Assembly: GCA_024699855.1 (NCBI GenBank) | Contig: JAMPIQ010000002.1 | Location: forward strand, 1,364,001 to 1,428,000 | From: Aphelenchoides besseyi | Taxonomy: Eukaryota > Nematoda > Chromadorea > Rhabditida > Aphelenchoididae | Length of the DNA: 64,000 bases | Direction of reading: 5' to 3' | Shown: positions 1-11,656 of the stretch, one piece after another | Position numbering within the stretch: the first letter of the stretch is position 1 | Layout of the letters: the number at the start of each line of letters is the position of its first letter | Notes under the pieces: generated by a model | What the model saw: only the letters and a program-made list of their open reading frames with translations | The model's database searches: none | Told to the model about the DNA's origin: nothing | Position numbers and translations under genes: made by a program

Positions 1-590
1 TCTTTCAAAAAAAATCGCAACATTCTCAGCGCAAATTCAGAATTTGGAAGTACAGACTCCGAAGTGGTGATATTCACGACAAAACTTGCAAGGGCCGTAG
101 AATGACAGGTTGTAAGAGTGGAACATCTCGCATCTCATGTGAGGGACGATTTGGTTTGTTATAGAATATTGTTTGTTGTTATGTAGATGATTGAAACTTC
201 GTTGTTGGAAAATTTAATGGTAAACTAAATGTACGCGATGTTTGCATTGATTTCAATTTGGTTCTTTGGCATTAGTTTTTGTTCGGTGATCATGGGATAC
301 GGGATAGCATGTTGCCAATGGTTAGTGGTGAAGAGTTTTTATTATCCGGAATGAGGCCGAAATACCACGAACAATAGAACCAATAGAATCCCATAGTATA
401 TCATTTGGATTCTTGAGAAAAGAACTAAGGATTGAGAATAGCAAGTGCGGATGGATTATTAATTGAATTAACGGGACGAGTTTGTCAATCGGAAATCGCC
501 TATAAATAGCAAGCAAAGAAAGCATTTAAGATAAGACAGAAGAATGCAGGCAGTATTTGAGTTATCGTAAATGTGGAAATAGCGGAAGAT
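1..590. other. No gene recognised
   Basis: No convincing exon with splice borders was seen. Short minus-strand reading frames occur but lack intron signals or a recognisable domain. Confidence 0.4.
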
Positions 591-914
591 TTAATTCGCG
601 GAGAGTCGGAGCGAATTCAAAATTTCTGCCATGTTGTCGATTTCGGTTGAGTTTTCGGCAAAATCGGCAGCTAACGCCTTCACTGGATCTTGGATACCGC
701 GCAATGTGGCAACCCTGTGAAACTTTGTAAGAAGGCTTGGAGTGCGTCGGTAAGACGAGAAAGGATCATATTGTGGATATCTAAAATATGGGATAAATGG
801 GAATAAGCGATGTAAAGGCGTACCTGTGATGATTGTTGAAGATCAACTTTACTTCGTCGAAGGAACATATCGACGATTGAATGTCAATTTGTTTACTCCA
901 GATGTTGTTGCGTT
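591..914 (-). CDS. Unrecognised gene, two 3' exons
   Basis: Two exons on the minus strand, 824-914 and 591-780, are joined by a 43-nt intron (781-823) with GTACGC at the donor and TTTTAG at the acceptor. The frame is open across the junction and ends at a TAA at 591-593. The C-terminus is polar, ending in AEILNSLRLSAN. Further upstream, 962-1140 also holds open stretches in a charged, helix-like frame (KLRLTQAKRDRVEKDRLQ), but I could not connect them without a frame change. No family recognised; the gene is probably incomplete as described. Confidence 0.4.
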
Positions 915-1278
915 CTTAAGACGATTTCAGGGCAGAATTTCCGCAAAGAACGAGGATATCACGGGCTAGCGTACTTTCAATTAAGGGAAAGTTGGACGAA
1001 AATTGCAGATGATAATCCGCCATCCATTTGTAGACGATCCTTTTCAACACGATCACGTTTTGCTTGCGTCAATCGCAATTTCTCTACAGCAACCAAATTC
1101 TTGCCTTTCGCTTATTGCTTGATGTATTTCAGTGCGAGGGACGAGAAGCAAAAACTGGTCGAGGTGAACATTTACATTGGGATACGAAAGATTGTGCCGT
1201 TGTGTTTCAACTATGATATGGGTTGAGTTTTTCGATTTACAATAAAATCGTATTCGATTTGAGCGATTGTAATATTCG

Positions 1279-1419
1279 ATGGCCAATCAAATTCCCGGTT
1301 ATAACGGTGACAAAGTGTGTGGAACGATGGCATCTTGTCCGTCCGGCTCTGAATGTCGTTATACTTCAAGTAAGTGAAACACAATGTTGTTATACTTTTG
1401 GCTTTTAGATATTTATTAG
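1279..1419 (+). CDS. Possible small cysteine-rich 3' exon pair
   Basis: On the plus strand a frame beginning at an ATG (1279) contains closely spaced cysteines (VCGTMASCPSGSEC). It runs into a good donor (GTAAGTG) and resumes after GGCTTTTAG at 1408 for three codons before a TAG. The spacing resembles the end of small secreted nematode proteins, but no signal-peptide exon was found upstream. A minus-strand frame also spans this stretch, so the strand is uncertain. Confidence 0.25.
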
Positions 1420-2419
1420 TTACGATCATGTGCTTTGACGAATCAATAACCGACGACAATTTGCTCAACAGATGTGCGAGTGTTTGATATCTTTGAGTTC
1501 TCATCGTCATGTTGTTTTTATGGACTCATATCGCTAGCATTAATCTTATATGGAAAATTTGAAACACCTTTTTCTGCAGTATCTAATGTTTAAATACGAA
1601 TATATAAGATTCTTCTGACAGAAAAATTCGAAATAAAAAATACGGAAAGTTTGATAACGCAAATTAGATTCTCGTAGTAAAAAAGCAATTGCTTGAGCTC
1701 GGTGGAAAATATTGTTTCTGTTCACTGCAAAGCATCTAACATCGAAAATTAACGGCAATTTCTTTTGGCAGCCAATTGGTATTTTGCAGACTAAGTGAAA
1801 CTCAACTGATAAGCAATAACAAATTTGTGTCAACTAAAAAGATGTTGAGGGCTCATTTGACCAATCTTTCGACGATCTGTGAACGAATTCAATGTTACCA
1901 AGAGAACATACGCACTGGTCACTGGACACGACATCGAATTGGGCTTCACATCATTCCATAGGCTATGCAAATTCGTTGATTGAACTTCTATTCACCAGTA
2001 ATCTGAGTACTTAAGATCACTTCAGTTACTTTCGGTTCATTTTCTTGCGATCAGCATGTGGAAGATGCTCGGCTGTTATGTTCTTGTGTTTTGTTCGTTG
2101 GACGTTTCACGGGAGTAATTAGTGACTTAAAGGGACAGGTATGAGCATTTCTGACCCTCATGTAGTTGGACACTACTCTTTTAACCTTGAGCGTCGAAGA
2201 ATAGCCGAAGACTTGCATTCAATCGGATATATTGTATTATATTTACATTGTCTATATTTAAAACAACAATATCAAACCTTATATCGTAAATTCAACGCAT
2301 TCAATGAACTGGGATTTGGCAATTGGATAGCAACTCAACGGCAACTGATTCGGAATCTCGATTGCAAGCGGAAAGTTCGCACCAAACACCCGACTAATTT
2401 TCCTGCCAAAAAAACTCAC
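1420..2419. other. No gene recognised
   Basis: Only short overlapping frames on both strands, without consistent splice signals. A short hydrophobic frame near 2056 resembles a signal peptide but stops after about 20 codons. Confidence 0.35.
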
Positions 2420-2648
2420 CAATTTCACTCAATGAGTACACGATAGATGAAAAAACTCGCAGTGACCAACCGATAGTTTTGATGCGATTTTTGGACGCCA
2501 CGAGAGAGTGAGTGACACGAAGAGACTTTTCCGCGAGTTTGTGATCCGAACGCGCGTTTTTTCGGTGTCCACAGATTTCGAATTTGCCTGTTGAGTAGCC
2601 ATCAAAAACGTAAAACACCAAGAAGCGTTGATCTGCAATTCCAATAAC
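2420..2648 (-). CDS. Unrecognised internal exon
   Basis: A minus-strand stretch has a clean acceptor (TTTTCAG at about 2649-2655) and a good donor (GTGAGTTT at about 2419), and is open between them. It reads as a mixed hydrophobic and basic sequence beginning VIGIADQRFLVFYVFDGYS. I could not find its neighbouring exons with certainty and do not recognise the family. It may belong to the same gene as the exons at 591-914, but nothing proves this. Confidence 0.35.
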
Positions 2649-3227
2649 CTGAAAACAAAACAATTGACATCAAAACGTTCCACTCAAAAGGACGTCAATT
2701 TCCTCGATTTTTGCACCAAAATTTTAATTGTAGTTGTAAAGAGCAAAGTTCTTACAATTTACTGCAACGAAACTGTGAAGTCAACGACTGAAGCGATTGG
2801 ATGACCGATGGAGTACATGATCGGTTGGCACTCAACATCGTTTCTATTTATCCGATTTGTTGCTTGATGACGGAATGCTAACTATCGCCGACAAAAACAC
2901 TCATCCAAACGAACATTCAAATCGACTGACTTTAAGATAAGCAGGGCGTTTGGGAAATGAGTTGGTTGACCTGTTGCGAATATCCGAAGTCTTCGGACTT
3001 AGCTCACTCTCTCAGTGCGCAAAAAAGTGGCCGTTGACCTTTCCGGTTTCCTCAGCGACAGTTTTGTGCGTACGACTTTGAACAGTTTGCTTAGTGGGTG
3101 GCGATCTTTCTTCGTTTATCTAGTAGAGAAGCGGAGCTCTGCGTCCCTTAGCATTTTGTTCGGCAAACGATCGGTGTCTCTCGTTTGCGGTAGTTTTTGT
3201 CGTTGGTGCATCTCAACATTCATCGTA
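2649..3227. other. No gene recognised
   Basis: Probably the promoter side of the plus-strand gene starting at 3228. An open frame continues 5' of that start from 3015 but looks non-coding. Confidence 0.4.
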
Positions 3228-3958
3228 ATGTTCCGCGTTCACGATTCTCCTGACCCGAGCTGGGATTGCTACATTGAAATGGAAGAAATCGATCCTTGTT
3301 TATGGAACCAACTCACTGGTTCCACTCCAGCATCCACACCTACCGAACATGTGAAGAGTGAACTACAAGATCAGATTGTTTACTCGCGTTCCAATCATCG
3401 AGGAAAACGTGAAAAACACAAATTAGTTCCATCCGAGTCTCAATCGTTGACCTCAACAACCACCGACAAGAAACCGCCGATTAAAAGAATGTCAGAGATC
3501 AAAGTCAAGAAGCCGCAACGGAAGGTCGCAAAAAAAGAGCCGAAAGAATCGAAACCCAAGGAACCGAAGTTTAAGCAGCCGAAGAAACCAAAGGAAAAAG
3601 AAGCGAAACCTAGAAGTAAGTTTACGACCTGAATATGTTTATTTTCATTGTTATTTCAGAAGTTTTACCTTGTTGGGATAACTCACAGTTGTCTGATACG
3701 ACAACCGGGAAGATGGTCGACTTTGATGAGTTGCCTAACCATCAAAATTCTACCAATTTTTCATCCTCTCAAGATGACCGTCAGTACAGGCGTAGCGCAG
3801 ATTGGATGGGGAGACCGCGCGAAGAGACAAAATCGTTTTATGCTTCCCTTGAGTACGATAGTCCGATGAGATTTTACGAGAAACCCGGGTGAGTGAGCGC
3901 TTTCGTATTTAACTTCTCAATTTGCTTTTTCAGTTGCAACTCTCTTGTTTTGTTCTAA
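3228..3958 (+). CDS. Lys-rich hypothetical protein, three exons
   Basis: Exons 3228-3615, 3660-3888 and 3934-3958 join in phase through GTAAGT...TTTCAG and GTGAGT...TTTCAG introns of about 45 nt, giving 213 residues. The first 45 residues are acidic (SWDCYIEMEEIDP). Residues 60-130 are a Lys/Pro-rich tract with repeated KEPK/KPK units. The C-terminal third is polar and ends CNSLVLF. No signal peptide is obvious from this start, so it may be cytoplasmic or nuclear. The frame is open upstream to 3015, but the codons there look unselected. No family recognised. It lies next to another Lys-rich gene at 4523 in the same orientation. Confidence 0.6.
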
Positions 3959-4522
3959 ACTAACCTTGTTCCCAATACCTCCCTCTTAAAGTCGACATGT
4001 TTCTCACTGTTCTCATTTCTGTTCATTTTTTACCTCTTCTGTTTTTTTTTAAATTTTCCAACATCTCTTTAAATCGATTTTGTTCGTCATCTTTTAATTG
4101 CTCAAAAAAGACAAGTAAACACTTATGAAATTGTTCGATAATTTTGTTTGACTACAAGCTCTTCAAGTGATTAGGACACCAAAGAGATGTTGCATTTACG
4201 CTAAAACAGTCGATCGAAACTCTCGAATTGAAACAATAAGTGAGTGCACTTTCTGGCACTTTGCAACAATCGAAACGAGCTCTGTGATCAGAAAATGAAC
4301 TTTCGAAGATTTAAATGGGCAATCATAAATACAAGGAATCGGTTCTTATTTGTCGACAAGCAGATAAATTCTGTGGGTTTCGTGGATTTGCATAAGAGTC
4401 GGAAAAAGATCGAGAAGCTACTTTTCATTTCGTGTAAAATGACAAGTGACGGCAACAGCGATAAGCTCCAGTTGATTGAAAGTAAGTTGTCGATTTCTGC
4501 TCGTTGAAATTCGACATTTTCA
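3959..4522. other. No gene recognised
   Basis: T-rich intergenic sequence. A short plus-strand frame at 4439-4482 ends at a GTAAGT and could be a 5' leader exon of the next gene, but no acceptor fits. Confidence 0.35.
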
Positions 4523-5612
4523 ATGGATTTGTGGAGTTTGATGGTCGTTGCTGCGGCCTTTGTTTTGTTCCACGCGGTGGTTTCCGATCATCAACAGCGA
4601 ATTGAACGCGACGGGCGTGGATTGCCGGTGATCGGTCTATTGCTCAATTGGTTGACTCCGTTGTTGGACGAGATGGCCGATGCAACTTCGGGACGTCGTT
4701 TGATTGCTGAAGATGGCGGTAGATTAAAATCAGAAGTGAGTTTAAACAAGAAGATTTCGTCAACGTCTGCGTTTTAGCCGGTGAGTCGTCCATCGAAAAA
4801 TAACAGTGGTGAGCGAATGCACACGTTGCAACGTACCCAAGACAAAAAACCGACCGAAGAAGAGTTGAGAATTTCGGCTGAAATGCTGGCCCCACTTAAG
4901 AAACTGGACACTGCAACCACTTCAACTGCAGGTTTAAACGTTTTGTCAGGAATGGCAACGGCGATCTCGACCGATAGCACGGCAACAAGCGACAGTGCAC
5001 CTTCTTCAACGTCCACGGAGTCGCCAAAGAAACATCTAAAACGTCAACACAAAAAGAAATCGAAACGTCCGACCAAAACGAAAAGCGAAGAGAAGGTTTG
5101 GAAGTCACGATTAAATGTTTCAACTTCTGATTTCAGGGCAAGCGAAATGCAAAGAAGAAATCTCGCGAACACGAGAAAAAGGACAAGAAACCACGTTCCA
5201 AAGACAAACCACAGGAGTCGTCGAGTAGTTCGAATCTTTCGTCTAATGAAACTGGTGAGTTCGAATTCGCAGCTCTCAGTTTTGTTGTTTTCGGCCGAAG
5301 AAAACGACAAGTTGCCATGTGATTCCTTCGAAGTCGATCCGAACATGCCGTTGAAGCAAAAGAAGGCCACAAAAGGTAAGGAGATTGACAAGAGCTAATC
5401 CGTGAGTTCCATTGCAGAAGACAAGAAGCACACGGACGATGAAACAAAAGAAAGGTAAGACGCGCAAAAAGAAATCCAAGAAGCGCAGCAAACGACGTTC
5501 GAAACGCGAAGTAGCATTGGTTCCGGTGTCCCAAAAAACGTTGCGCAATCAAAAAAATCGCACGTCTTTGCGTGTTCGGCGGGTTGTACAAGAAGTTTTG
5601 CAGGCTAATTAG
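4523..5612 (+). CDS. Secreted protein with very basic C-terminus
   Basis: The start is chosen because ATG 4523 opens a typical signal peptide (LMVVAAAFVLFHAVVS). Exons 4523-4735, 4778-5095, 5137-5254, 5301-5375 and 5418 onward join in phase. The 5255-5300 intron has a weak GAAG acceptor, and the last junction (a donor GTAAG at about 5456) is ambiguous, needing either a 34-nt intron or a frame change. After the signal peptide there is a hydrophobic helix (LPVIGLLLNWLTPLLDEM), a Ser/Thr-rich middle and then a Lys/Arg-rich tail (KKKSKKRSKRRSKRE) ending at TAG 5610-5612. No domain recognised. A signal peptide with an NLS-like tail is a pattern seen in some nematode effectors; that reading is inference. 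Confidence 0.55.
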
Positions 5613-5669
5613 TTCGTTTACTTCTTCTGTTGTCCATTGAATCAAACAGAAACTTGATGTTAAGCAGCA

Positions 5670-6538
5670 ATGAACAAACCGGAGAATTGGATACAATGTA
5701 GGGTTTGCAGCCAATCGACTCGATTTTGTCATTTGAACATTCAGGTTTGTTGCTTCCTGATTAGATGGACTTTTGATTTCAGCTGTGTAGGGCATGTTCT
5801 TCGTTATTCAAGAGTGCAGTGGTTGAGGAGTTGCATTACAAATTTCGAAACCGAGGCAGCTGCGAGTTGACAAGCAAGTTCTTAAATTAACTTCCGATAA
5901 AATCGTTCGTTTTAGGTGCTTTAAGGAACACATGTCCGGCTTGCAGATTTCGACGATGTCAGAACGACGGTGCAAAAGTCGGTGATGTTGGCGCGAGCAA
6001 AAACAAGCTTGGTAGAACGTTTAACTCACCTATTATTAGCATTTTATTAAGAGATTGTGCCTAGTAAAATAGTTGATTCATTTCACTTCAGCTCTTGACT
6101 TGTTGATTCACATCTCAATTTCCTTTCTCTGCCTCCACTTTGGGCTATGGTTGGTGGTTGTGATGTGTTTGTTGCAAAACAAGAGCTATTAGTCAAAGAG
6201 TCGTGGTCAAAAGTCAGTTTTTACAAAACAAAAGTGATCGAATATTCATCTAATGACATTGATTATGTTCTGGTATTTCGAGCGTCGCTTAAAATTCGAG
6301 GGGAAATCGAAAAGAAGTGCGTAACATTGCTTTTGAAGACCTTCGACATCTACTTTACACCGTTATTTCACCAATTAAGCTTGAATCAAAAGGTTTTACA
6401 ATGAGACTACAATAACAATTCTGAAGTCTCGTGTTTTAGATTGAAATGACCGTCGAATCGCATGACCGTTCAATTACCGTGTTTGTAATCCGATCAGAAA
6501 CCTCACATAATGTACCGTACGCTTTGCATTGTATGTGA
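5670..6538 (+). pseudogene. Nuclear hormone receptor-like gene, degenerate
   Basis: Exon 1 (5670-5744) reads CRVCSQSTRFCHLNIQ. Exon 2 continues LCRACSSLFKSAVVEELHYK, and exon 3 gives NTCPACRFRRCQNDGAKV. Together these follow the two-zinc-finger DNA-binding domain of nuclear receptors (C-x2-C...C-x2-C, then YxC...C...C-x2-C...C). Downstream, 6099-6392 and 6440-6538 read like a weak ligand-binding domain (FDIYFTPLFHQLSLNQK), ending at TGA 6536-6538. Two oddities are visible: the first cysteine of finger 2 is Phe (codon 5843-5845), and the only acceptor before the ligand-binding part (6091) leads into a stop at 6096-6098 in the needed frame. I read it as a decayed or mis-modelled supplementary-type nematode NHR. 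Confidence 0.6.
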
Positions 6539-6797
6539 TTGTTGTACCATCAGTTGAAAGTAAAAAACTCAATTTCTATTGCTACGACTTTTGATCACCA
6601 CAGAAACAAAAACCGTTTATTGTTCTTTAGTCCAATCAAATTGACATTTGTGACTCATACAAAGTTTTTGTTGCCGGAGTGATATCGTGGAAATGGTGCA
6701 AACAAAAAGTCATTGGGATAAATGGATAGTGATTGGGCACAGATCGATAACAAGAAACTACTTTGTGACGATCTCAAATTCCATTGTAATTGGAAGA

Positions 6798-8167
6798 CTA
6801 CAGTTCCGGTAAAATACGTTCGTACGAACATTTCAAACGTTCAATGGCAATCTGTCGATGTTCGGCAGATCGATCGTCCGTAGTCAAACGAGCCAAAATA
6901 AGGGTGGCAAAAAGGACTTGGTGAAGCCGATGGAATTTGTAGATTTCGATCATCTGCAATCATAACGCGTTTACAAGTACCAAAAAACTTGAACTGCCTT
7001 TTCGAATGTGAATCTTTCCGGTTTGCCTTCACGTTTACATGCTGCAATGATTCCATCGTAGTACAAGCGAAGTAGGGTATCTTCGTGATTTTGAAGCACA
7101 TCCCTGTTTGCTGAGAGGCAGATGAAACGTGCTATATCCTCCAATCCGGTTCCTGGAACCGCCAGTTGCCAATCGAGAAACGTGTAGAGATCATCACTGA
7201 CCGTTCCATCTGATTTCCGTTTAAAAAAGATGTTATTCCGAAATCAGTTTTTAACGTTCAGTTTACTTCATACTTACGTCCAACAATCTCCATGTGTGAG
7301 TACCGCGTCGATTCCAAAAAGCTTGTGTGGATCTTTGATTTGTGCACTATGTTCGCGGATAAGTTGATCGATTTGAGGTCGACGTTCAGCGAACCAGGGA
7401 TCAAGATTTTGCAAAGTTTCGCCCAATTTTAATTCTTCTTCGTTGTACGTGTCCATTTTGTTTTTCATTGTCGCAATGATTTCCTGAGCGTTTGGCATGA
7501 AAAGTGTGAAGACGTGAAAGTCTGTCAACGCGCGAACGACATTTTTGCACTAAAGAAATTGATTAGTTCTGGCTTCCGTTAACTTACTTGTTCTAGATTC
7601 AAGCCAACGCGATTGTCCGCTAACATACCCGATCGACCAACATCTTCCAACAGAATTTGACCGTGACACACCGGCTGAATTGAACTTGGAAGATAAGCGT
7701 ACATTTGAGGCAACGGGAATCCATGATATTTGTTTCCGAAAAGCTCGTAAAATCGAGTTTCTTGATTGTGATAGGCGGCAATCAATTCTTCAATGTGCTT
7801 GTTCTAAAGAAACCTTACGCTCAAATTCCTTGTACTCACATGTTCTGCCGTTTCGTGACTATCACCGTCTAATATAGCATTAAGCTTGTCATTGGTTGGA
7901 GCCTGTAATTGCACACTAAACTCATTGAGCAAGCATACGCACCTTCAGAATTGCACTGAAACTCCGACCGTTTTCGAATTCCATTTTCAATCGTAAAACT
8001 TCGGACAGAAATCCGGCACCGCTGATTCGATGGCAATTGACCGCCGAGAGTGTCGAGGTTTGACGTAATTCTTTCCACTCTTCATTTTTGCTTCTGTCCA
8101 GTCCATCGAGAACCCAGCGAAGAGTAACGTTCGTTGGTTTCAATGGGGAGTCAACGTCGATTGTCAT
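6798..8167 (-). CDS. CHK/DUF1679 (EcKL-type) kinase-like protein
   Basis: The protein is about 375 residues starting MTIDVDSP. The choline-kinase-like fold is shown by an ATP-site region with a conserved Glu in ILLEDVGRSG, the Brenner-type catalytic loop LTHGDCW followed by NNIFF, and the metal-binding Asp in FLDWQL. This matches the nematode CHK domain (DUF1679, ecdysteroid-kinase-like) family of predicted small-molecule kinases; the substrate is unknown. Introns are 36-44 nt. The C-terminal exon MIEIYKFHRLHQVLFATLI is also typical of the family. One intron after HGDCWT has the canonical donor GTAAGTATG but only TTTCG where the acceptor should be (about 7239), so the gene may be mis-spliced or have an unusual acceptor. 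The 3' end is TAG 6798-6800. Confidence 0.8.
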
Positions 8168-8278
8168 CGTGAGTCTGCAGAATCTTGTTGAGATCAATAT
8201 GTGAAACGAAAGTTCAAATACAAGTTTCACGATTCGTGCTTTGTGTTCACATCATAGTTTTACAGAAAAGAGTCGTGA

Positions 8279-8514
8279 ATGAACCTCTTAAAAAACTGGA
8301 AAGCAAAATTGAGTTCGATTGAAGGACTGAAAGAAGCAAAAATTGTGAGTTTAAATGCAAGTAACGCGAACAGTCGTCCGGAACCCTAAGCATTCAGGAC
8401 ACACGTTGGGCGTCGATCAATCGACATTTTGGACCGAAACTAAATGCGCAATTAAAAAAACCCATGACTGTAAACCCAATGGTTTTTAATCGATCAAATA
8501 AACGAGTTCACTGA
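8279..8514 (+). CDS. Small 60-residue basic protein
   Basis: Two exons, 8279-8344 (22 codons) and 8398-8514 (39 codons with stop), join in phase 0 through a GTGAGT...CATTCAG intron of 53 nt. The product begins MNLLKNWKAKLSSIEGLK and ends FNRSNKRVH. It is basic, without a signal peptide or membrane segment. It lies between the 5' end of the CHK gene and the 3' end of the exchanger, on the opposite strand to both. Size and charge would fit a small mitochondrial or ribosomal protein, but I do not recognise it. Confidence 0.45.
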
Positions 8515-8765
8515 ACATATACACGTTTTGGACTCCGAACGTTGCTGTTCAAGGTCATTTGTTTGCGGTTCGATAATTAGCATTCAAGTTGAAAAGTACC
8601 AAAAAGAAGTGTAGACGTTTATTCCGATCATTTGATGAGTAGGAAGATTGCGAGCAAGAGAAATTTGATTTCTTCAATGAGTATCAATCAATCAGCTCAA
8701 TCTGAGCAGTACAATAGAAAGTTAGCGGTAAAATAAGTACAAAATATGCAAATTTAGCCAAAAAA

Positions 8766-11143
8766 TCAAACTGGTGATTCGCTCTTTTGCTGTAAAGTCG
8801 ATTGAGACGTTTGTCCTTGATTCTGTTGAACGGCACGTGAAGGTGGACGTCTGATCGCGGCAATGTAGTCGTCTTTGATGTCGTCCTCGTTACCGTCGTT
8901 CAATGCTGCAACAACGTTGGAAGCGTCGGACGAACTCAGATTTTGACTTTGGATTTCTTTCATCAAATTTCTGAGCATTCCGTACAGCGCCTCAACGTTC
9001 TCTTGTGAAGCCATGAACTGAAATTTGGAGTATAAAGTGAACAGCAATAGGAACTTGCTTCATTGAACGTTTGACGTCGTCGGTCATTAGTATTCGGTGA
9101 GTAGCTTTTAATTGACGCTCTTCTAATTGAATCTTGAATTGAGACTCGATTGTTTCTTACCGTCGATCGGGCACCGTCAGATCCAAATTGGAGATCGCTT
9201 CACGAAGTGAAAGTTTCTTGTAGGCGCGTACGATATCCGAGGCATCGAAAGTAGATCGTTGAGTATGTTTGATAAAAATTGGTTTCAGAATCTTCGCATT
9301 CAAACGTTCAAACCAATCACGAACCGCATGTTTGCCTTTCTGACCCACGATATCTTCGATTCCTGCAAAAGCCATGAATGTCAACCCCCACGGTTTCAAG
9401 GTCACCTGTCATCGTGTAGTCGAAATATTTGTTGTAGACCTGTTCGACCATCATGATTTGTCGTTCTTCTGCTTTTTCCACTTTCAACAAACTCAAAAGC
9501 GGTCGAATAGTTGAACCCTAAATTACCAATTCCCAGAAAGTAGGTTGTTGATAACTCACTTGTAGGAAGACGGTGAAACAAATGACAACAATTGTTGTTG
9601 TTGTGAACATGTCTTTGGCAGCAACGCTGTTGGGCAACGAACTCAACAAACCGAAAGCGATTGCACCACGAAGTCCTCCATACGACAAAATGAATTGATC
9701 TTCCATCGTAAACTTTTTATTTTGATAGCGATTGAGAACTGCGCATTGGATAATAACACCTGAAGTTCTCTTATCGACGACAAGTTCTGCCAAACAAACC
9801 GATCGTTCTGTAGATTAAACACGCGACTACAGTCACACCAACAAACCAGTAATCGAAATACTGGTGGCTTGACATCGCTGACAAACCCAAAAACATGAAA
9901 ACTACCGTTTCGGATGACTAAACATAAATGAAAGAATCTGTGGATGTAAACCTACGTTGGCAAGCATTTTGATAAAGTATTTTACAGAACTTGCAGCCTC
10001 GTGAGTTATGTTTCTATTCACGTATTGTTTCATGACAATTCCACAACAACAAATTCTAAAGCACAGAAGTCAAAACGAAAAAATGATGAAAGCTTACGCC
10101 AAAATTGCTGAAACTCCAAACATCTCCGCAACCAAGTAACTCATGTACGGAAAGACGAAAATGAACACCGGACCAACGATCTTAACTCGTTGAGTGAACC
10201 TAAAAATAAGGTCATTGAAACCATCAGCTACAGACCTTGTTGCCAAACTACAAATCAACGCCGCAACGATTCCAACTAAAACCCCACCTAATGCGACGCC
10301 AACGAATGAAAAACCGTAGATAGCACATTGTTCAACGTTCAAATTTGTTGTGTTCGTGACAAGAATCTTATCAAAAATTTGAAACGCCGCAGCGGCAATT
10401 CCATCGTTGAAAAGAGCTTCGCCGAAGACGTTGATGAAGAGAAACTCGTTGACGTTAACTTCTTCGAAAACCGTGATAACAGCCACCGGGTCAACGGCGC
10501 TGATCAACGAAGAGAACAAAAAGGCTTCGGTGTATGTGAATGAGACGCTGAAGAGCCCGTAGGTAGAGCACAGACCCAACGTTAAGCCAATGGTCACCAT
10601 GTTGAAGATTGTTCCAAAAATAGCAAAAAGCATAACTGAATAGATGTTTTCGAAGAGTTGTCGTGATGGCATGAAATAACCTAAGAACCATGAGAGTAGT
10701 TGGCAATTCACTTACCAGCATCGAACATAATCGGAGGTAACAAGTAGAGAAAGAACGTTGATCCACTCAAATTGATGAAATTTGCGTTTATATCCGTTGA
10801 TCGCAATGCAAATCCCAACAACAGTCCAACAGCGATGAGAAGCGCCGAGTCGGGAAGCGCCTCACCAAACTTTTTGTTCACGTGGAACACTGAAAACAAC
10901 TGGTGATTGAATGTGAACTGTGAATCTCACAGATTTTGGCAATGCTTGCAACCAGAATCCAAATGGAAACCATCATCGGCGCCTCAACATGATCCCAATG
11001 GATACCGAAGATCTAAAGGTGAAATGAAAGAAGATTCGTAGGGTTTTGCAGATTACCGACATTGATTCATTTTTGGCGATTTGCGGATTGGCTTCAACAA
11101 AATGAACGACGATTAGAACACAAACGCAAATTGCCGCTCTCAT
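8766..11143 (-). CDS. Na+/H+ exchanger (NHX/NHE, CPA1 family)
   Basis: The protein of about 640 residues begins with a signal-like helix (MRAAICVCVLIVVHFVEA), chosen over an upstream in-frame Met because that residue starts the hydrophobic run. About ten to twelve membrane helices follow. Family signatures are the re-entrant/amiloride-region LYLLPPIMFDAG, SAVDPVAVITVFEE, the ion-binding NDG in FGEALFNDGIA and the conserved Arg in YGGLRGAIAFG. A cytoplasmic tail of roughly 200 residues ends in a Gln/Ser-rich stretch. It would exchange Na+ for H+ at the plasma membrane. C. elegans NHX-7/PBO-4 is the type of homologue I would expect, without proof of orthology. Exons are joined by short GT-AG introns and no break was seen. 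Confidence 0.85.
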
Positions 11144-11307
11144 GTGCCGTCTGAAATTGCGACAATTCAAGTAGTTCAAACGTGGAGCTGGAAACGAACA
11201 CTCGCAGTTCCTCAGAAAACCTGCGGTTAACAGTAAACACGATTAAATCTGCCAGACAACATAACACCAAAGCGGCGCTGTGAAAAAGCAAAAGTCACTA
11301 CGTCAAT

Positions 11308-11656
11308 GTCGAAAAGCGAAAAACAACGAGAATGTAAATGATCGGTGAGTGTAAAGCGCAGAAGGGAGTGTTTGTAACTATAAATTGGAAGCGCGAGAAG
11401 TCAACTGTTATTCACAGAAGATCAGTCGGAATTACCATCAAAGTCTACCGACCAATTGAAGTTCGCTGTGGGTTCTATGCACTCATCAGACCTGCGAATG
11501 ATTTTGAAAAAACAAATCTTTGAGATTGTCGAAGAGTGCAAAGATCGAAAGTACACGCGCAAACTTCCGATAAAAACTCCGCTGACAATAATCGTAGTCG
11601 AAGAGATTGATAACTCCCAACTTATCGAGCTCTTCGATGCACTTGTCGCGGATTAA
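11308..11656 (+). CDS. Small hypothetical protein
   Basis: A plus-strand frame from about 11397 to TAA 11654-11656 reads SQLLFTEDQSELPSKSTDQL, then MILKKQIFEIVEECKDRKYT and TPLTIIVVEEIDNSQLIELF. The composition looks coding. A plausible first exon starts at ATG 11308 (MSKSEKQRE) just before a donor-like GTAAATGA, but the junction phase could not be settled. The gene would be divergent from the exchanger, sharing the 11144-11307 promoter region. Family unknown. Confidence 0.4.

Noticed and set aside
5133..5795. 220-codon minus-strand frame
   Set aside because: It is antisense to the Lys/Arg-rich exons of the gene at 4523-5612, which have proper splice borders.
11338..11523. Frame beginning MIGECKAQKGVFV as the real small gene
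   Set aside because: The overlapping frame ending at 11656 has better codon character and fits a splice from an upstream ATG.
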